Source: Cognaticolwellia beringensis (lineage in GTDB: Bacteria; Pseudomonadota; Gammaproteobacteria; Enterobacterales; Alteromonadaceae). Taken from it: DNA of 64,000 nt. Under the pieces are notes generated by a model. That model made no database searches, was not told where the DNA came from, and saw only the letters and a list, made by a program, of their open reading frames with translations. Within the stretch, counting starts at the first letter, position 1; each line of letters begins with the position of its first letter. The stretch is taken from positions 3,782,001 through 3,846,000 of the forward strand of contig NZ_CP020465.1 of the NCBI RefSeq assembly GCF_002076895.1. The letters are read 5' to 3'. The translations under genes were made by a program, and so were the position numbers. Below, piece after piece: positions 15,879 to 25,815 of this stretch.

Positions 15879-17378
15879 CTAATACTCAGGCTCTTTTACT
15901 CGTAAGGTTAATATACCCGCAAGCACCATACTTGCGCCACCAACGGCAAGCGCATATACCGGTTGATTGTCGAAAACCTTAGTAATTAAAAAGCCTAAAA
16001 TACTGGCGGCTAATATTTGCGGTAATACGATGAAGAAGTTAAATATTCCCATATATAAACCCATTTTTTTAGCCGGTAATGCATTAGCTAAAATAGCGTA
16101 AGGCACTGATAAAATTGACGCCCAAGCAAAGCCGATACCGATCATAGAAACAATAAGTAAGGTTGGATCTTTAATAAAGAGGAATGAGATAAAACCAGCA
16201 CCACCGAGGAATAAGTTGATCATATGCGCAATACGTAAATTAAAGTATTTAACGACTATTGGAATGCATATCGCAGCAAAAACCGAGGTTAAGTTATAAG
16301 CTGAAAACAGCACACCCACCCAGTCTGCGCCTTCATTAAACGCCGCCGATGTAACATCAGAACTGCCGAAGTGGAATTCAGTAACGGCTGCTGTGGTATA
16401 CGTCCACATGGCAAAAAATGGAAACCAAGAAAAAAACTGTACAAAAGCGAGTTGCTTCATAGTTTGCGGCATGGAAAATAAATCAGACATGACTTGTGCA
16501 AAGCCATTATGACTATTATTTTTTGCCATCAAGCCTGCCACTAACTGACAAATAGCAAAGAAACAAAACCCACCAGCAAGAATGAATAAACTTTTATCGA
16601 GTTGCTCAACATTAAGTGCGACTATCGCAAAGCTTACTAAGCCGAGTAGTAACCAAGTTGCCCCACCGGTAAAGTATTTTTTTGCCGTGCGAGGGACAAA
16701 GGACTCTTCGCTTTGCGTTTGCGCTTCGGCGTCTTGAAAGGCTTGTAGCTGTTCAGGAGAATATTCTTTCGTTGAATAAATAGTCCACAATACGGCGAGG
16801 AAAAAAATAACACCACCAGCATAAAATGAAAATTTAACCGTATCCGGTAGTATGCCTGGCTCTGCGATATTGCTGATATCGAACCAATTTGCCATCATCC
16901 AAGGTAATGAGGAAGCAACCACTGAGGCAACAGCAATAAAAAAGCTTTGCATCGCATAGCCCATTGCGCGCTGTTTTCGCGGTAGCATATCGCCAACAAA
17001 AGCGCGAAAGGGTTCCATTGAAACATTGATTGACGCGTCCATTATCCACAACATACCGGCTGCTACCCATAACGTGGGCGAGTTCGGCATAATAAACAAT
17101 GATAAACTGGCGGCAATTGCGCCAAAGAGAAAGTAAGGTTTACGTCGGCCTAGTCTATTCCAAGTGTTGTCACTGAAATAACCAATAATTGGCTGAACGA
17201 TAAGTCCTGTTATAGGGGCCGCAATCCATAAGATTGCCATATTAGAATAATCTGCACCTAAGGTTTGAAATATGCGGCTGACATTAGAGTTTTGCAAGGC
17301 AAAGCCAAACTGTATCCCCATAAAGCCGAAACACATATTCCAAATTTGCCAAAAATTAAGTTGTGGTTTGGTGGTCAT
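15879..17378 (-). CDS. MFS sugar transporter, SLC45/GPH-like (probable maltose or maltodextrin uptake)
   Basis: 499 residues with about 12 membrane segments. The N-terminal FWQIWNMCFGFMGIQFGFAL and the loop NRLGRRKPYFLFGA are typical of the SLC45-like cation-linked sugar permeases used by Alteromonadales, Caulobacter relatives and Bacteroidetes for maltose and sucrose. It is likely a proton symporter in the inner membrane. The assignment to maltose comes from its neighbours and from the operator at 17510 upstream of its start, which matches those at malP and the LacI-type gene. Transcribed alone. Confidence 0.85.
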   Translation of the reverse strand: MTTKPQLNFWQIWNMCFGFMGIQFGFALQNSNVSRIFQTLGADYSNMAILWIAAPITGLIVQPIIGYFSDNTWNRLGRRKPYFLFGAIAASLSLFIMPNSPTLWVAAGMLWIMDASINVSMEPFRAFVGDMLPRKQRAMGYAMQSFFIAVASVVASSLPWMMANWFDISNIAEPGILPDTVKFSFYAGGVIFFLAVLWTIYSTKEYSPEQLQAFQDAEAQTQSEESFVPRTAKKYFTGGATWLLLGLVSFAIVALNVEQLDKSLFILAGGFCFFAICQLVAGLMAKNNSHNGFAQVMSDLFSMPQTMKQLAFVQFFSWFPFFAMWTYTTAAVTEFHFGSSDVTSAAFNEGADWVGVLFSAYNLTSVFAAICIPIVVKYFNLRIAHMINLFLGGAGFISFLFIKDPTLLIVSMIGIGFAWASILSVPYAILANALPAKKMGLYMGIFNFFIVLPQILAASILGFLITKVFDNQPVYALAVGGASMVLAGILTLRVKEPEY

Positions 17379-17509
17379 ATACGAACTCTTATTGTTATAA
17401 ATCGGAGTTAACGCTTATCATTTTTAGGCTTAAAAGCTTACTTAGCCAAAATCTAGGTTAACAGTATCGATTTCCATCTTAGCAATAGTCTTTAAGATAC
17501 AACATTAGT

Positions 17510-17523
17510 TGCATACGTATTCA
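17510..17523. promoter_or_regulatory. LacI-family-type operator, site 3, upstream of the MFS transporter
   Basis: TGCATACGTATTCA, 12 of 14 bases symmetrical with the consensus of sites 1 and 2. It lies about 130 bases upstream of the transporter start at 17378. Its shared form with the malP sites ties the transporter to the same regulator. Confidence 0.65.
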
Positions 17524-17561
17524 CCACTTATCTATGCTTATGCTTGATATGAAGCTGGGTG

Positions 17562-18098
17562 CTAATCGATTGTGTTATTCAGTATTTGTTGTTGCCATTG
17601 AGCTTCGTCAATCGCATCGTTTTCGTTGTCGAGGCGCTCAATAAAGGTAATACCGTCAAGATGATCTAATTCGTGTTGGAATATCCTAGCAAGAAAACCC
17701 GTGAGAGTTTGATTATGCATGATGCCTGTTTCGTCTAAATAGCTAACATCAATGCTGCTATGCCTAAGCACAAGTGCTCGTTTGCCTTTTACACTTAAAC
17801 AACCTTCCCAGCCTAACTCTTGTTGATTACTGGTGTGAAGTATTTCTGGATTGATAATGACAGATGGTGCTAATAACGGCGCCTCAGGGTAGCGCTCGCT
17901 TGGAGCAGAGCACATAATGAATAGACGTAAACTCTTTCCTACTTGGGGGGCTGCGATACCGACACCTTTTGCGAGGGCTACTGTGTTTTTAAGATCAACA
18001 ATAAGCTGTTTTATTTCAGCCGTAGCAACATTGGGTATCGGTTTTGCGATAGCAGATAACACTGGCGCGCCACGTTGTAAAATAGTTAAAGTGCTCAA
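17562..18098 (-). CDS. def: Peptide deformylase
   Basis: 178 residues. Removes the N-formyl group from new proteins in the cytosol. All three metal-site motifs are intact: GVGIAAPQVG (45-54), EGCLSV with Cys100, and QHELDHLDG with His142, Glu143 and His146. The context (coupled to an MFS gene rather than to fmt) suggests that it is a second, accessory deformylase. It begins 2 bases after the stop of the upstream MFS gene, so the two are probably translationally coupled. Confidence 0.93.
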   Translation of the reverse strand: MSTLTILQRGAPVLSAIAKPIPNVATAEIKQLIVDLKNTVALAKGVGIAAPQVGKSLRLFIMCSAPSERYPEAPLLAPSVIINPEILHTSNQQELGWEGCLSVKGKRALVLRHSSIDVSYLDETGIMHNQTLTGFLARIFQHELDHLDGITFIERLDNENDAIDEAQWQQQILNNTID

Positions 18099-18100
18099 GA

Positions 18101-19411
18101 TTAAACTTCGCTCTGTTGAGTGATTTTTTGCTGGGTATTAACAACCACATTAGAAGTTGCTTGATTAATTTTCTCACGCTCTTTTCTATAATAAAACCAA
18201 CTAACAGCGAACAAGATAATAATAAAAGGTAAACTGGTGAGCACTACAACATGCCAACCGGCTTTAAATAATATCCAACCTGCTAGTAGTGACGCTGTGG
18301 CCTGAAAGCCAAAAATAATAAAGTCATTAATTGCCTGAACCTTATGGCGTTCGCTGGCGTGATAGCTTTGGGGTAATAATGAAGTACCGGTGAGAAAAAG
18401 GAAATTCCAACCAATGCCCAATAAAACTAACGCCCACCAATAATGCATGACTTGTTCACCTGACAAAGCAATTACCGTAACAATCGCATAAATAAAGGTA
18501 CCGGCTAACATTAAATTTTTCAAACCAATACGTTTAACCAATAAAGCGGTAAATAATGACGGGATAAACATGGCGGCAATATGGCTTTGTATCACCCATT
18601 TTGTATCGTTTAAGCTATGACCATGCAGTTGATGCATACTCAATGGTGTAGCAGTCATTAGATAACTCATGAGTGCAAAGCCAATTGCGGCGGACAATAT
18701 GGCGATAATAAAAATGGGTTGCTTAATGATGACACTTAAAGGGCGAATGTCACCTTGGTTATCACTATGCTTTATTTCGGGGTCTTTGAAGTTCAGCATC
18801 AGCAGCATGGCAACAATAAAAAGCGCTGACAGGAATAAAAAAGAGCCAGCATAGCCATAAGGAGAGCTTAGCCAGTCTTTTGCGGTTACGGCGATTTCTG
18901 GCCCCAAAAACGCGGAAAAAATACCACTGAGCATCAGAATAGAGAGTACCGTTGGTACTTCATTACTGTCAGTTACGCTTTCAATAGCGGCAAAACGTAA
19001 CTGTTGAATAAAGGCCGTACTAATGCCGAAGAGCAAACTGGCCAATACCAGTAGCTCGAAGCTACCATTTAACGCGGCAAACGTTGCCATCATAGTACCT
19101 GAAAAGCCTAAACTAAAACCGGTGAATGAGGCAAAGCGTCGGCCTTTATTTTTAGCCAATAAAGCAGCGGGAATAGCGCCACTGGCGACGCCGAGTATCA
19201 TCACAGTGACGGGCAAGGTCACTAATGCAGGATCAGCGCCCATGCTTGTGGCAAGTATACCGCCAATAAAAACAATCACCGGCGATGCTGCCATTACTAA
19301 CGGTTGCACTAAAAAAAGTAACCAGACATTTTTCGGTAGGGTAAACAGCCGTTGCAAGCCAATAAAGCTGACAATCAATAACGCTAAAGTAATGAAAATA
19401 TTGGTTAGCAT
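18101..19411 (-). CDS. MFS transporter
   Basis: 436 residues from the ATG at 19411, chosen because AAGG lies 6 bases upstream; a longer frame begins at 19474. About 12 membrane helices; NKGRRFASFTGF after the third helix corresponds to the MFS loop motif. Substrate unknown; drug or metabolite efflux is possible. It shares a transcript with the deformylase downstream and is divergent from recR. Confidence 0.8.
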   Translation of the reverse strand: MLTNIFITLALLIVSFIGLQRLFTLPKNVWLLFLVQPLVMAASPVIVFIGGILATSMGADPALVTLPVTVMILGVASGAIPAALLAKNKGRRFASFTGFSLGFSGTMMATFAALNGSFELLVLASLLFGISTAFIQQLRFAAIESVTDSNEVPTVLSILMLSGIFSAFLGPEIAVTAKDWLSSPYGYAGSFLFLSALFIVAMLLMLNFKDPEIKHSDNQGDIRPLSVIIKQPIFIIAILSAAIGFALMSYLMTATPLSMHQLHGHSLNDTKWVIQSHIAAMFIPSLFTALLVKRIGLKNLMLAGTFIYAIVTVIALSGEQVMHYWWALVLLGIGWNFLFLTGTSLLPQSYHASERHKVQAINDFIIFGFQATASLLAGWILFKAGWHVVVLTSLPFIIILFAVSWFYYRKEREKINQATSNVVVNTQQKITQQSEV

Positions 19412-19640
19412 AATTGGCCTTATTGATGCTGTTGCTAAAGATTCAATGATGAAGGTTTTTATTATCACCATCATACTGAAGTTTTAAAGTTTTGGGTGAA
19501 ATTACTCTGCTAGAAGCGAAAAAATTCTTTTTAATAAGTTATTATCAATTTTTAAACTCAATGATAAACTCCGTTGTAAATATTATTCATTTGCTTAACA
19601 TTAGGTGAATGAAAGTCAATTAAGCCAAGAAAGAGTCGTA

Positions 19641-20246
19641 ATGAAATTTAGCCCGTTAGTTCAAGAACTTATTGATTCATTAAAATGTTTACCCGGTGTA
19701 GGTGCAAAATCAGCGCAACGTATGGCATTTCATTTACTTGAACGTAATCGTCGCGGGGGTAGCAAACTCTCACAAACATTAGCGCTTGCGATGGAGAATA
19801 TAGGTCATTGCGAGCAATGTCGTAATTTTACCGAAGAAGCCTTGTGCGAAATTTGTCAGAGTCCAAAACGAAAAATAGCTACACAACTGTGTATTGTTGA
19901 AACACCTGCCGATGTTATTGCTATTGAACAAACCGGCGAATTTCAAGGACGTTATTTTGTACTTATGGGGCATTTGTCGCCACTAGATGGTATTGGTCCG
20001 GACGATTTAGGTTTAGACATTTTAGAAAAGCAATTGGCGACAGGGCAGTTTACTGAAGTTATATTAGCCACCAACCCCACTGTAGAAGGTGAAGCAACCG
20101 CACATTTTATTGCTGAGCTTACCCAAACCCATGATGTTGAAATATCACGCATTGCTCATGGTGTGCCAGTAGGTGGAGAATTAGAATATGTTGATGGTAA
20201 TACCCTAGCACATGCTTTATCGGGGCGAAAAAATTATAGTTTTTAG
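19641..20246 (+). CDS. recR: Recombination protein RecR
   Basis: 201 residues from the ATG at 19641, giving the family N-terminus [20 protein letters not shown]; a GTG at 19605 would add 12 residues. Works with RecO and RecF to load RecA on gapped DNA. Helix-hairpin-helix [15 protein letters not shown], zinc finger C-C...C-C (CEQC, CEIC) and the Toprim domain with VVETPAD-type IVETPAD, and [13 protein letters not shown]. In many gammaproteobacteria dnaX-ybaB precedes and htpG-adk follows; here an MFS pair precedes and another MFS gene separates it from htpG. Confidence 0.96.
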   Translation: MKFSPLVQELIDSLKCLPGVGAKSAQRMAFHLLERNRRGGSKLSQTLALAMENIGHCEQCRNFTEEALCEICQSPKRKIATQLCIVETPADVIAIEQTGEFQGRYFVLMGHLSPLDGIGPDDLGLDILEKQLATGQFTEVILATNPTVEGEATAHFIAELTQTHDVEISRIAHGVPVGGELEYVDGNTLAHALSGRKNYSF

Positions 20247-20247
20247 C

Positions 20248-20289
20248 CTTTAACTATTTAGCTTTAACTATTTAGCTTTAACTATTTAG
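20248..20289 (+). repeat. Three tandem copies of a 14-bp unit after recR
   Basis: CTTTAACTATTTAG occurs three times head to tail with no mismatch, starting one base after the recR stop codon, and a partial fourth copy follows. It looks like slippage expansion. Confidence 0.85.
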
Positions 20290-20316
20290 CTTTAAATTTA
20301 AAGTAGTAAACTTAAG

Positions 20317-20340
20317 AACATGCACAACTAAGTGCATGTT
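20317..20340. terminator. Stem-loop between recR and the small-protein/MFS pair
   Basis: AACATGCAC pairs perfectly with GTGCATGTT across six bases. No T-run. It sits between convergent transcripts and is a plausible transcript end for recR. Confidence 0.45.
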
Positions 20341-20421
20341 TGGCTGAATTAGCACGTTCGAAGTCGTTTGTTTTGTGCATACTCGTTTATGGAGGGATAG
20401 CGTGATAAGTTTGCGCATGAC

Positions 20422-20550
20422 TTACTGCTTAGCACCAACGATAGGTGTTTGAAGGGCATTTACTACGAATGGCCAACAAGAAATGCCAACCATCACAAGT
20501 ATCATTGCCGAAATTAATCTAACATTGATGTTCTTAATTTTTCTTTTCAT
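20422..20550 (-). CDS. Small single-span membrane protein (42 residues)
   Basis: Short frame reading MKRKIKNINVRLISAMILVM, then a hydrophobic stretch ending SCWPFVVNAL and a short tail ending GAKQ. Positively charged N-terminus followed by one membrane helix, so inner membrane with N-in orientation. An AGAGAG lies 4 bases before the ATG. It begins 27 bases after the YbfB-type MFS stop on the same strand and may be cotranscribed as a companion of the transporter. I do not recognise the family; its coding status rests on the ribosome site and amino-acid pattern. Confidence 0.5.
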   Translation of the reverse strand: MKRKIKNINVRLISAMILVMVGISCWPFVVNALQTPIVGAKQ

Positions 20551-20577
20551 GAATCTCTCTTTATTCACATTATAATT

Positions 20578-21768
20578 TTACGCTTCATTTACTATTGGCG
20601 GCTTAGCAATTAAATTAGCCTGTGCGTATTTAAGTAAAAAGATGCCACAACAAACAATAAAAGCGGTTAAATAAAGCGCCGCGTTGTAATTTTTAAATTC
20701 TGCTATTAATGCGACACAATAGAGCGGCGCGACAACTTGTCCAACGCCATATGCCGCCGTGATCAGGCCCATAATAAATACCGGGTTTTTACCGGCTAAC
20801 TGGCCGCCATAATTCATAAACAATGATACTAGCCCAATAAATGTTGCGCCGAATAATATGCCGCTGACTAAGTTAAGATAGATATTAGCGGAAAATGTCG
20901 GTATTAAAATACCAACAACCTGTAATGCCATAGCTACAATCATAATATCGATGCTGTTATATTTGTGGGCTAAACGCATCCAAATAATGCAAGAAGGAAT
21001 ACCCGCTAAGCCAACCGCCAACCAAGCATAACCACCGTAACCGTCGAGCCCAGGTAATGAGTTAACAATATCAGGCAGAAATGTCGCTTGCACCACCATG
21101 CCAACGCCTTCTGTAAAGTAGGCAAGTGCTAGCACAATAACTAAAGGTGTAAATAGAGACTTATCAAATTTGTGTTTAATGACTTGGTCAGCTGATTGTT
21201 TTTCAAAACTTAAAATATAACCGGAATAGCAAGCGAATATTGCGCCTGCAATAGCTAAAGCTAACCAAGCATGTTGCCAGTTTGCACTATAAGTAAATAC
21301 ACCGCGCATGATTAAATCAGACACTAAAATAGAAAAACCTAAACCACTAAAGTGAATGCCCATTGCTTTGGTTTTATTGGTGTTTTGTAATTTTGACATC
21401 ACAATAGCAGAGCCTACCACTAATGCCATGGCGGCACCAAAACCTGCAAATAAGCGAGACAGTAACCAGAGGGTATTGTTTTCAGTAAACGCTAGTAGTA
21501 GCGATGTAATAACACACAAAGCTAATCCTATGCGGAAGAATCTAACCTTGGCATGAATATCTTTAATGAATATGGAAAAAATTGAGCCAGACAAATAACC
21601 GACATAATTAATTGATGCGAGCACACCTGCGAAAGCAATACTGAGGTGATTTTCTAGCATCGAAGGTAATAAAGAGGTAAAAGCAAATCGCGCTACACCC
21701 ACGCCTACCACTAAAGCTAAAATACCAGCTAATAGAATAGCGGCATTATTATTTCGATCAAAAAACAT
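20578..21768 (-). CDS. YbfB/YjiJ family MFS transporter
   Basis: 396 residues from the ATG at 21768 (AGGGA 5 bases upstream); the frame is open to 21819. The first helix carries GVGVARFAFTSLLPSM, the signature of this family, and AMGIHFSGLGFSILVSD follows in the middle. About 12 membrane helices. Substrates of this family are mostly unknown. Its insertion between recR and htpG interrupts an otherwise conserved order. Followed by a 42-residue small membrane protein. Confidence 0.85.
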   Translation of the reverse strand: MFFDRNNNAAILLAGILALVVGVGVARFAFTSLLPSMLENHLSIAFAGVLASINYVGYLSGSIFSIFIKDIHAKVRFFRIGLALCVITSLLLAFTENNTLWLLSRLFAGFGAAMALVVGSAIVMSKLQNTNKTKAMGIHFSGLGFSILVSDLIMRGVFTYSANWQHAWLALAIAGAIFACYSGYILSFEKQSADQVIKHKFDKSLFTPLVIVLALAYFTEGVGMVVQATFLPDIVNSLPGLDGYGGYAWLAVGLAGIPSCIIWMRLAHKYNSIDIMIVAMALQVVGILIPTFSANIYLNLVSGILFGATFIGLVSLFMNYGGQLAGKNPVFIMGLITAAYGVGQVVAPLYCVALIAEFKNYNAALYLTAFIVCCGIFLLKYAQANLIAKPPIVNEA

Positions 21769-21976
21769 GTTAATCCCTGTGTAATCGCTGCTTAGGCAAA
21801 AGCTTACGTTGCCTGACAAGTGGTAATAAGCGAACGCTTTAATGTATGTATAGAAGTCATTGAAAGCAAATCATTATTTATTATATAGAGTATGTATAAA
21901 AGTATATGAGGACAATGAAATACTTCAAAATCGACAGAAAATATGGGCGTTATCTGTGAAAAATTTTAATTTCTTG

Positions 21977-22004
21977 CTTGAAAATGTTTTCGCTACCCCC
22001 ACAT
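21977..22004 (+). promoter_or_regulatory. Candidate sigma-32 heat-shock promoter for htpG
   Basis: CTTGAAA, 13 bases, then CCCCACAT: a close match to the RpoH consensus (CTTGAAA ... CCCCATnT). It is about 140 bases upstream of the htpG ATG at 22143, in agreement with HtpG being an RpoH-regulated chaperone in enterobacteria. Confidence 0.75.
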
Positions 22005-22030
22005 GTTAACTATCGAGTGAGTATTGAATA

Positions 22031-22082
22031 ATACCAAATCCATTAAGTAAGTCTCTACACTTGAACTTATTGGAATTGGTAT
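22031..22082. repeat. Short ATACCAA palindromic element in the htpG leader
   Basis: 52 bases whose ends, ATACCAAATCCATTAAGT and its inverted partner ending at 22082, match at 16 of 18 positions. It lies between the candidate sigma-32 promoter and the htpG start, so the mRNA leader would fold into a long hairpin. It shares its ATACCAA ends with the element at 6692. Confidence 0.6.
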
Positions 22083-22142
22083 AATGTTCGATGGTCACCA
22101 TAACCAATCGTTTTAATGCTATTTAGAGTAGGAAGTTTTCAA

Positions 22143-24104
22143 ATGTCTGAGACAGGTCAAAAAGAAGTTCATGGTTTTCAAACCGAAGTAAAACAACTAT
22201 TGCAGTTGATGATCCACTCACTTTACTCAAATAAAGAAATATTTTTACGTGAGTTAGTTTCCAATGCCGCTGATGCTGCTGATAAATTACGATTTAAAGC
22301 ATTGTCTAATGCAGATTTATATGAAGGCGACGGTGATCTGCGTGTTCGCGTAAGTTGTGATAAAGAAAATAATACCCTAACTATTTCTGATAACGGTATT
22401 GGTATGACTCACGACCAAATCGTTGAGCATTTAGGAACTATTGCAAAATCAGGTACGGCTGAATTTTTCTCGCAACTTTCTGGTGACCAAGCGTCTGATT
22501 CACAATTAATTGGTCAATTCGGTGTTGGTTTTTACTCAGCATTTATCGTTGCTGACTCGGTAACTGTGCGTTCACGTGCTGCCGGTGTTGCTGCGTCTGA
22601 AGGTGTTGAATGGACAAGTGCTGGTGAAGGTGAATTTACGACGGCTAAAATTGAAAAAACAAACCGTGGTACCGATATTATTCTTCACTTAAAAGCAGAA
22701 GAAAGTGAATATGCAGATGACTGGCGTTTAAAGTCTATCGTTACTAAGTACTCTGATCATATTTCTGTGTCTGTTGAAATGCTGACACCAGAAGTGCCTG
22801 GCGTTGAAGCTGTTGAAGAAGCTAAAGACGACGAAGGCAATGTAACCACGCCTGCTGTTGAAGCCCGTGACGCTGTTCCGGCAATATGGGAGCCAGTGAA
22901 CAAGGCGACTGCGCTTTGGACTCGTGAAAAATCAGACGTTTCTGACGAAGAGTACAAAGAATTTTACAAGCACGTTTCGCACGACTTTGGTGACCCACTT
23001 TTATGGGAACACAATAAAGTAGAAGGTAAGACTGAATATACTTCATTACTTTACATCCCGTCTAAAGCACCATTTGATATGCACAACCGTGAAAAGCAGC
23101 ATGGTTTAAAATTATTTGTTCAACGTGTATTTATTATGGACGATGCTGAGCAATTCATGCCTAGCTACTTACGTTTTGTAAAAGGTTTATTGGACTCTAA
23201 TGATCTACCTTTGAACGTATCACGTGAAATATTACAAGATAACAAAATAACTGAAACAATTCGCAAGGGTTGTACTAAACGTGTTTTAAAAATGCTTGAA
23301 AAATTAGGCAACAAAGATGCTGAGCAATATCAACTGTTCTGGAATGAATTTGGTCAAGTCCTAAAAGAAGGTCCAGCAGAAGATTCAGCTAATAAAGATG
23401 CGATTGCAAAACTTATGCGTTTTGCTTCTACTCATCAAGATAACAGCATGCAAAGTGCCTCACTTGCGCAATATATTGAGCGTATGAAAGAAGGCCAAGA
23501 TAAGATTTACTACGTGGTTGCTGATAGCTTTGAAGCAGCTAAAAATAGCCCGCATTTAGAAGTTTTCCGCAAGAAGGGCATTGAAGTATTATTGATGTCT
23601 GACCGCATTGATGAGTGGTTAGTTAGCCATTTAACTGAGTTTGATGGTAAGCAATTACAATCAGTAACTCGTGGTGGTTTAGACTTAGGTGATATGGATG
23701 ATGCAGAAACGAAAGAAGCACAAGAGAAGCTTGCGCAAGAATTCGATTCAGTTGTTACTCGTATTAAAGCCGCACTTGAAGGCAAAGCTAAAGATGTTAA
23801 AATTTCACAGCGTTTAACTGACTCACCGGCGTGTATCGTAGCAGACGAGCATGACATGAGCAGCCAAATGATGAAGTTGATGCAATCGGTTGGTCAAGAA
23901 GTACCAGACGCATTGCCAATTTTTGAAATTAACGCTGAGCATGATTTAATCAAGCACGTTGCCGAAGAGCAAGACGACGCACAGTTCAAACAATGGGCCG
24001 AAGTCTTATTTGAACAAGCTATGTTAGCAGAACGTGGTAGCTTGAAAGACCCTGCAACTTTTGTTGCGCGTTTGAACAAGCTAATGTTAAGCCTGACTAA
24101 ATAA
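22143..24104 (+). CDS. htpG: Molecular chaperone HtpG (Hsp90)
   Basis: 653 residues from the ATG at 22143, preceded by AGGAAG. ATP-dependent cytosolic chaperone acting with DnaK. N-terminal ATPase motifs: [37 protein letters not shown]; then the middle domain ([16 protein letters not shown] [14 protein letters not shown]) and the C-terminal dimerisation region. It is longer than E. coli HtpG because of an Ala/Val/Glu-rich insertion (from [20 protein letters not shown] to about PAIWEPVN) at the start of the middle domain. Transcribed alone, with its own terminator. Confidence 0.97.
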   Translation: MSETGQKEVHGFQTEVKQLLQLMIHSLYSNKEIFLRELVSNAADAADKLRFKALSNADLYEGDGDLRVRVSCDKENNTLTISDNGIGMTHDQIVEHLGTIAKSGTAEFFSQLSGDQASDSQLIGQFGVGFYSAFIVADSVTVRSRAAGVAASEGVEWTSAGEGEFTTAKIEKTNRGTDIILHLKAEESEYADDWRLKSIVTKYSDHISVSVEMLTPEVPGVEAVEEAKDDEGNVTTPAVEARDAVPAIWEPVNKATALWTREKSDVSDEEYKEFYKHVSHDFGDPLLWEHNKVEGKTEYTSLLYIPSKAPFDMHNREKQHGLKLFVQRVFIMDDAEQFMPSYLRFVKGLLDSNDLPLNVSREILQDNKITETIRKGCTKRVLKMLEKLGNKDAEQYQLFWNEFGQVLKEGPAEDSANKDAIAKLMRFASTHQDNSMQSASLAQYIERMKEGQDKIYYVVADSFEAAKNSPHLEVFRKKGIEVLLMSDRIDEWLVSHLTEFDGKQLQSVTRGGLDLGDMDDAETKEAQEKLAQEFDSVVTRIKAALEGKAKDVKISQRLTDSPACIVADEHDMSSQMMKLMQSVGQEVPDALPIFEINAEHDLIKHVAEEQDDAQFKQWAEVLFEQAMLAERGSLKDPATFVARLNKLMLSLTK

Positions 24105-24156
24105 ACACAACTCAGGTTAAATCGTACTTAAGTCATAATGTCGTTAGACTTTAGTC

Positions 24157-24185
24157 AAAAAAAGGAGCTTTTTAGCTCCTTTTTT
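24157..24185 (+). terminator. Rho-independent terminator of htpG
   Basis: AAAAAGGAGCT paired with AGCTCCTTTTT around TTTT, followed by a T-rich stretch, about 55 bases after the stop codon. Confidence 0.85.
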
Positions 24186-24284
24186 GTTTTTTTAGTCTGC
24201 TTGCTACTTGTTTGCAACCCTTTGAATATGTATAGTGTTTGCACTTTCGAAAACCAATTCATTTATTAAATAGGGTTATACTAA

Positions 24285-24929
<645 letters not shown>

Positions 24930-24960
24930 ATTAACCATTGTCGTTAATTTTTGAAATTGA

Positions 24961-24984
24961 AAGCTCGCGCAAGCGAGCTTTTTT
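24961..24984 (+). terminator. Rho-independent terminator of adk
   Basis: AAGCTCGC-GCAA-GCGAGCTT followed by TTTT, about 30 bases after the stop codon. Confidence 0.9.
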
Positions 24985-25124
24985 ATGCTCAGATAGCGGA
25001 TAAATTCAAGGTTTCCGGCATATGTTAAGATCATAGTTCATAATCACAGGGACATGTTTTGACAACTCTAAAAGCGCTGAGTAACCACTCCCGCTATACG
25101 TTATTGTAATCTCTTTTGTAATCT

Positions 25125-25315
25125 CTTGGTATTGTATGTTCGTGTAATACCAAGTTGATTAATTTACTGCCTCAAAATTAATATGTTGTCATGGGTTTGA
25201 TAAACTGTATCTAGCGCTTAGAAAAGGTGAATGGTGCTATAGCTTTGCTTCATTGTTTTTACATATTAAAAACAGCTATTAATTGAACAACTTAATAGGT
25301 AATATTTCGCACAAT
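25125..25315. repeat. Degenerate ATACCAA element upstream of the MAPEG gene
   Basis: An arm at 25147 (ATACCAAGTTGATTAATTTA) matches the left arm of the element at 6692 at 19 of 20 positions. The right end near 25290-25310 is only a weak inverted match, so the copy looks eroded. Just before it, CTTGGTATT at 25125 pairs with AATACCAAG at 25146, as if two element ends met head to head. A 12-base direct repeat TTGTAATCTCTT lies at about 25104-25127. Confidence 0.45.
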
Positions 25316-25353
25316 ACTACAAACCATACTTCATCAAACATTAAGGAAAAACA

Positions 25354-25749
25354 ATGGTAACGCTTTCATTAACAGGCTTCTATGCCAGTTTATTAGGACT
25401 TTTGTATATAGGTTTATCTATAAATATTATTCGTGTACGTTTGAGTGCGCAAATTGGCATCGGTACTAATGGTAATAAAACTTTAGCTAAGCGTGTTCGA
25501 ATTCATGGTAATTTTTCAGAATATGTTCCGTTGGCATTAATATTACTGGGTTGCTACGAAATTAATGGCGCATCTGCTTTTATGTTACATATGTTAGGTG
25601 GAGCATTATTGTTAGCTCGTTTATCGCATGCCATTGGTTTAAGTAAATCTATTGGCACTTCAAAACCGCGTCAAATAGGTGTGCTTACAACATTTATTGT
25701 ATTATTAGTTTTATCGATAGAAAATATTAGATTATTTGTTTTTGCCTAA
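25354..25749 (+). CDS. MAPEG family membrane protein
   Basis: 131 residues with four membrane helices. RIHGNFSEYVPLALILL in the middle is the MAPEG signature (membrane-associated proteins in eicosanoid and glutathione metabolism); the closest E. coli type is YecN. Probably a glutathione-dependent inner-membrane enzyme of unknown substrate. AAGGAAAAACA precedes the ATG. Single gene closed by a strong terminator. Confidence 0.88.
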   Translation: MVTLSLTGFYASLLGLLYIGLSINIIRVRLSAQIGIGTNGNKTLAKRVRIHGNFSEYVPLALILLGCYEINGASAFMLHMLGGALLLARLSHAIGLSKSIGTSKPRQIGVLTTFIVLLVLSIENIRLFVFA

Positions 25750-25774
25750 GTTTCGTATTTATTTAACCTATAAT

Positions 25775-25807
25775 AAAAAGCCAACATGGTGCCCATGTTG
25801 GCTTTTT
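25775..25807. terminator. Bidirectional terminator between MAPEG and ElaA genes
   Basis: AAAAAGCCAACATGG pairs with CCATGTTGGCTTTTT around TGC, between convergent genes. Runs of A and T on both sides allow use on either strand. Confidence 0.9.
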
Positions 25808-25815
25808 GCTCAGTA

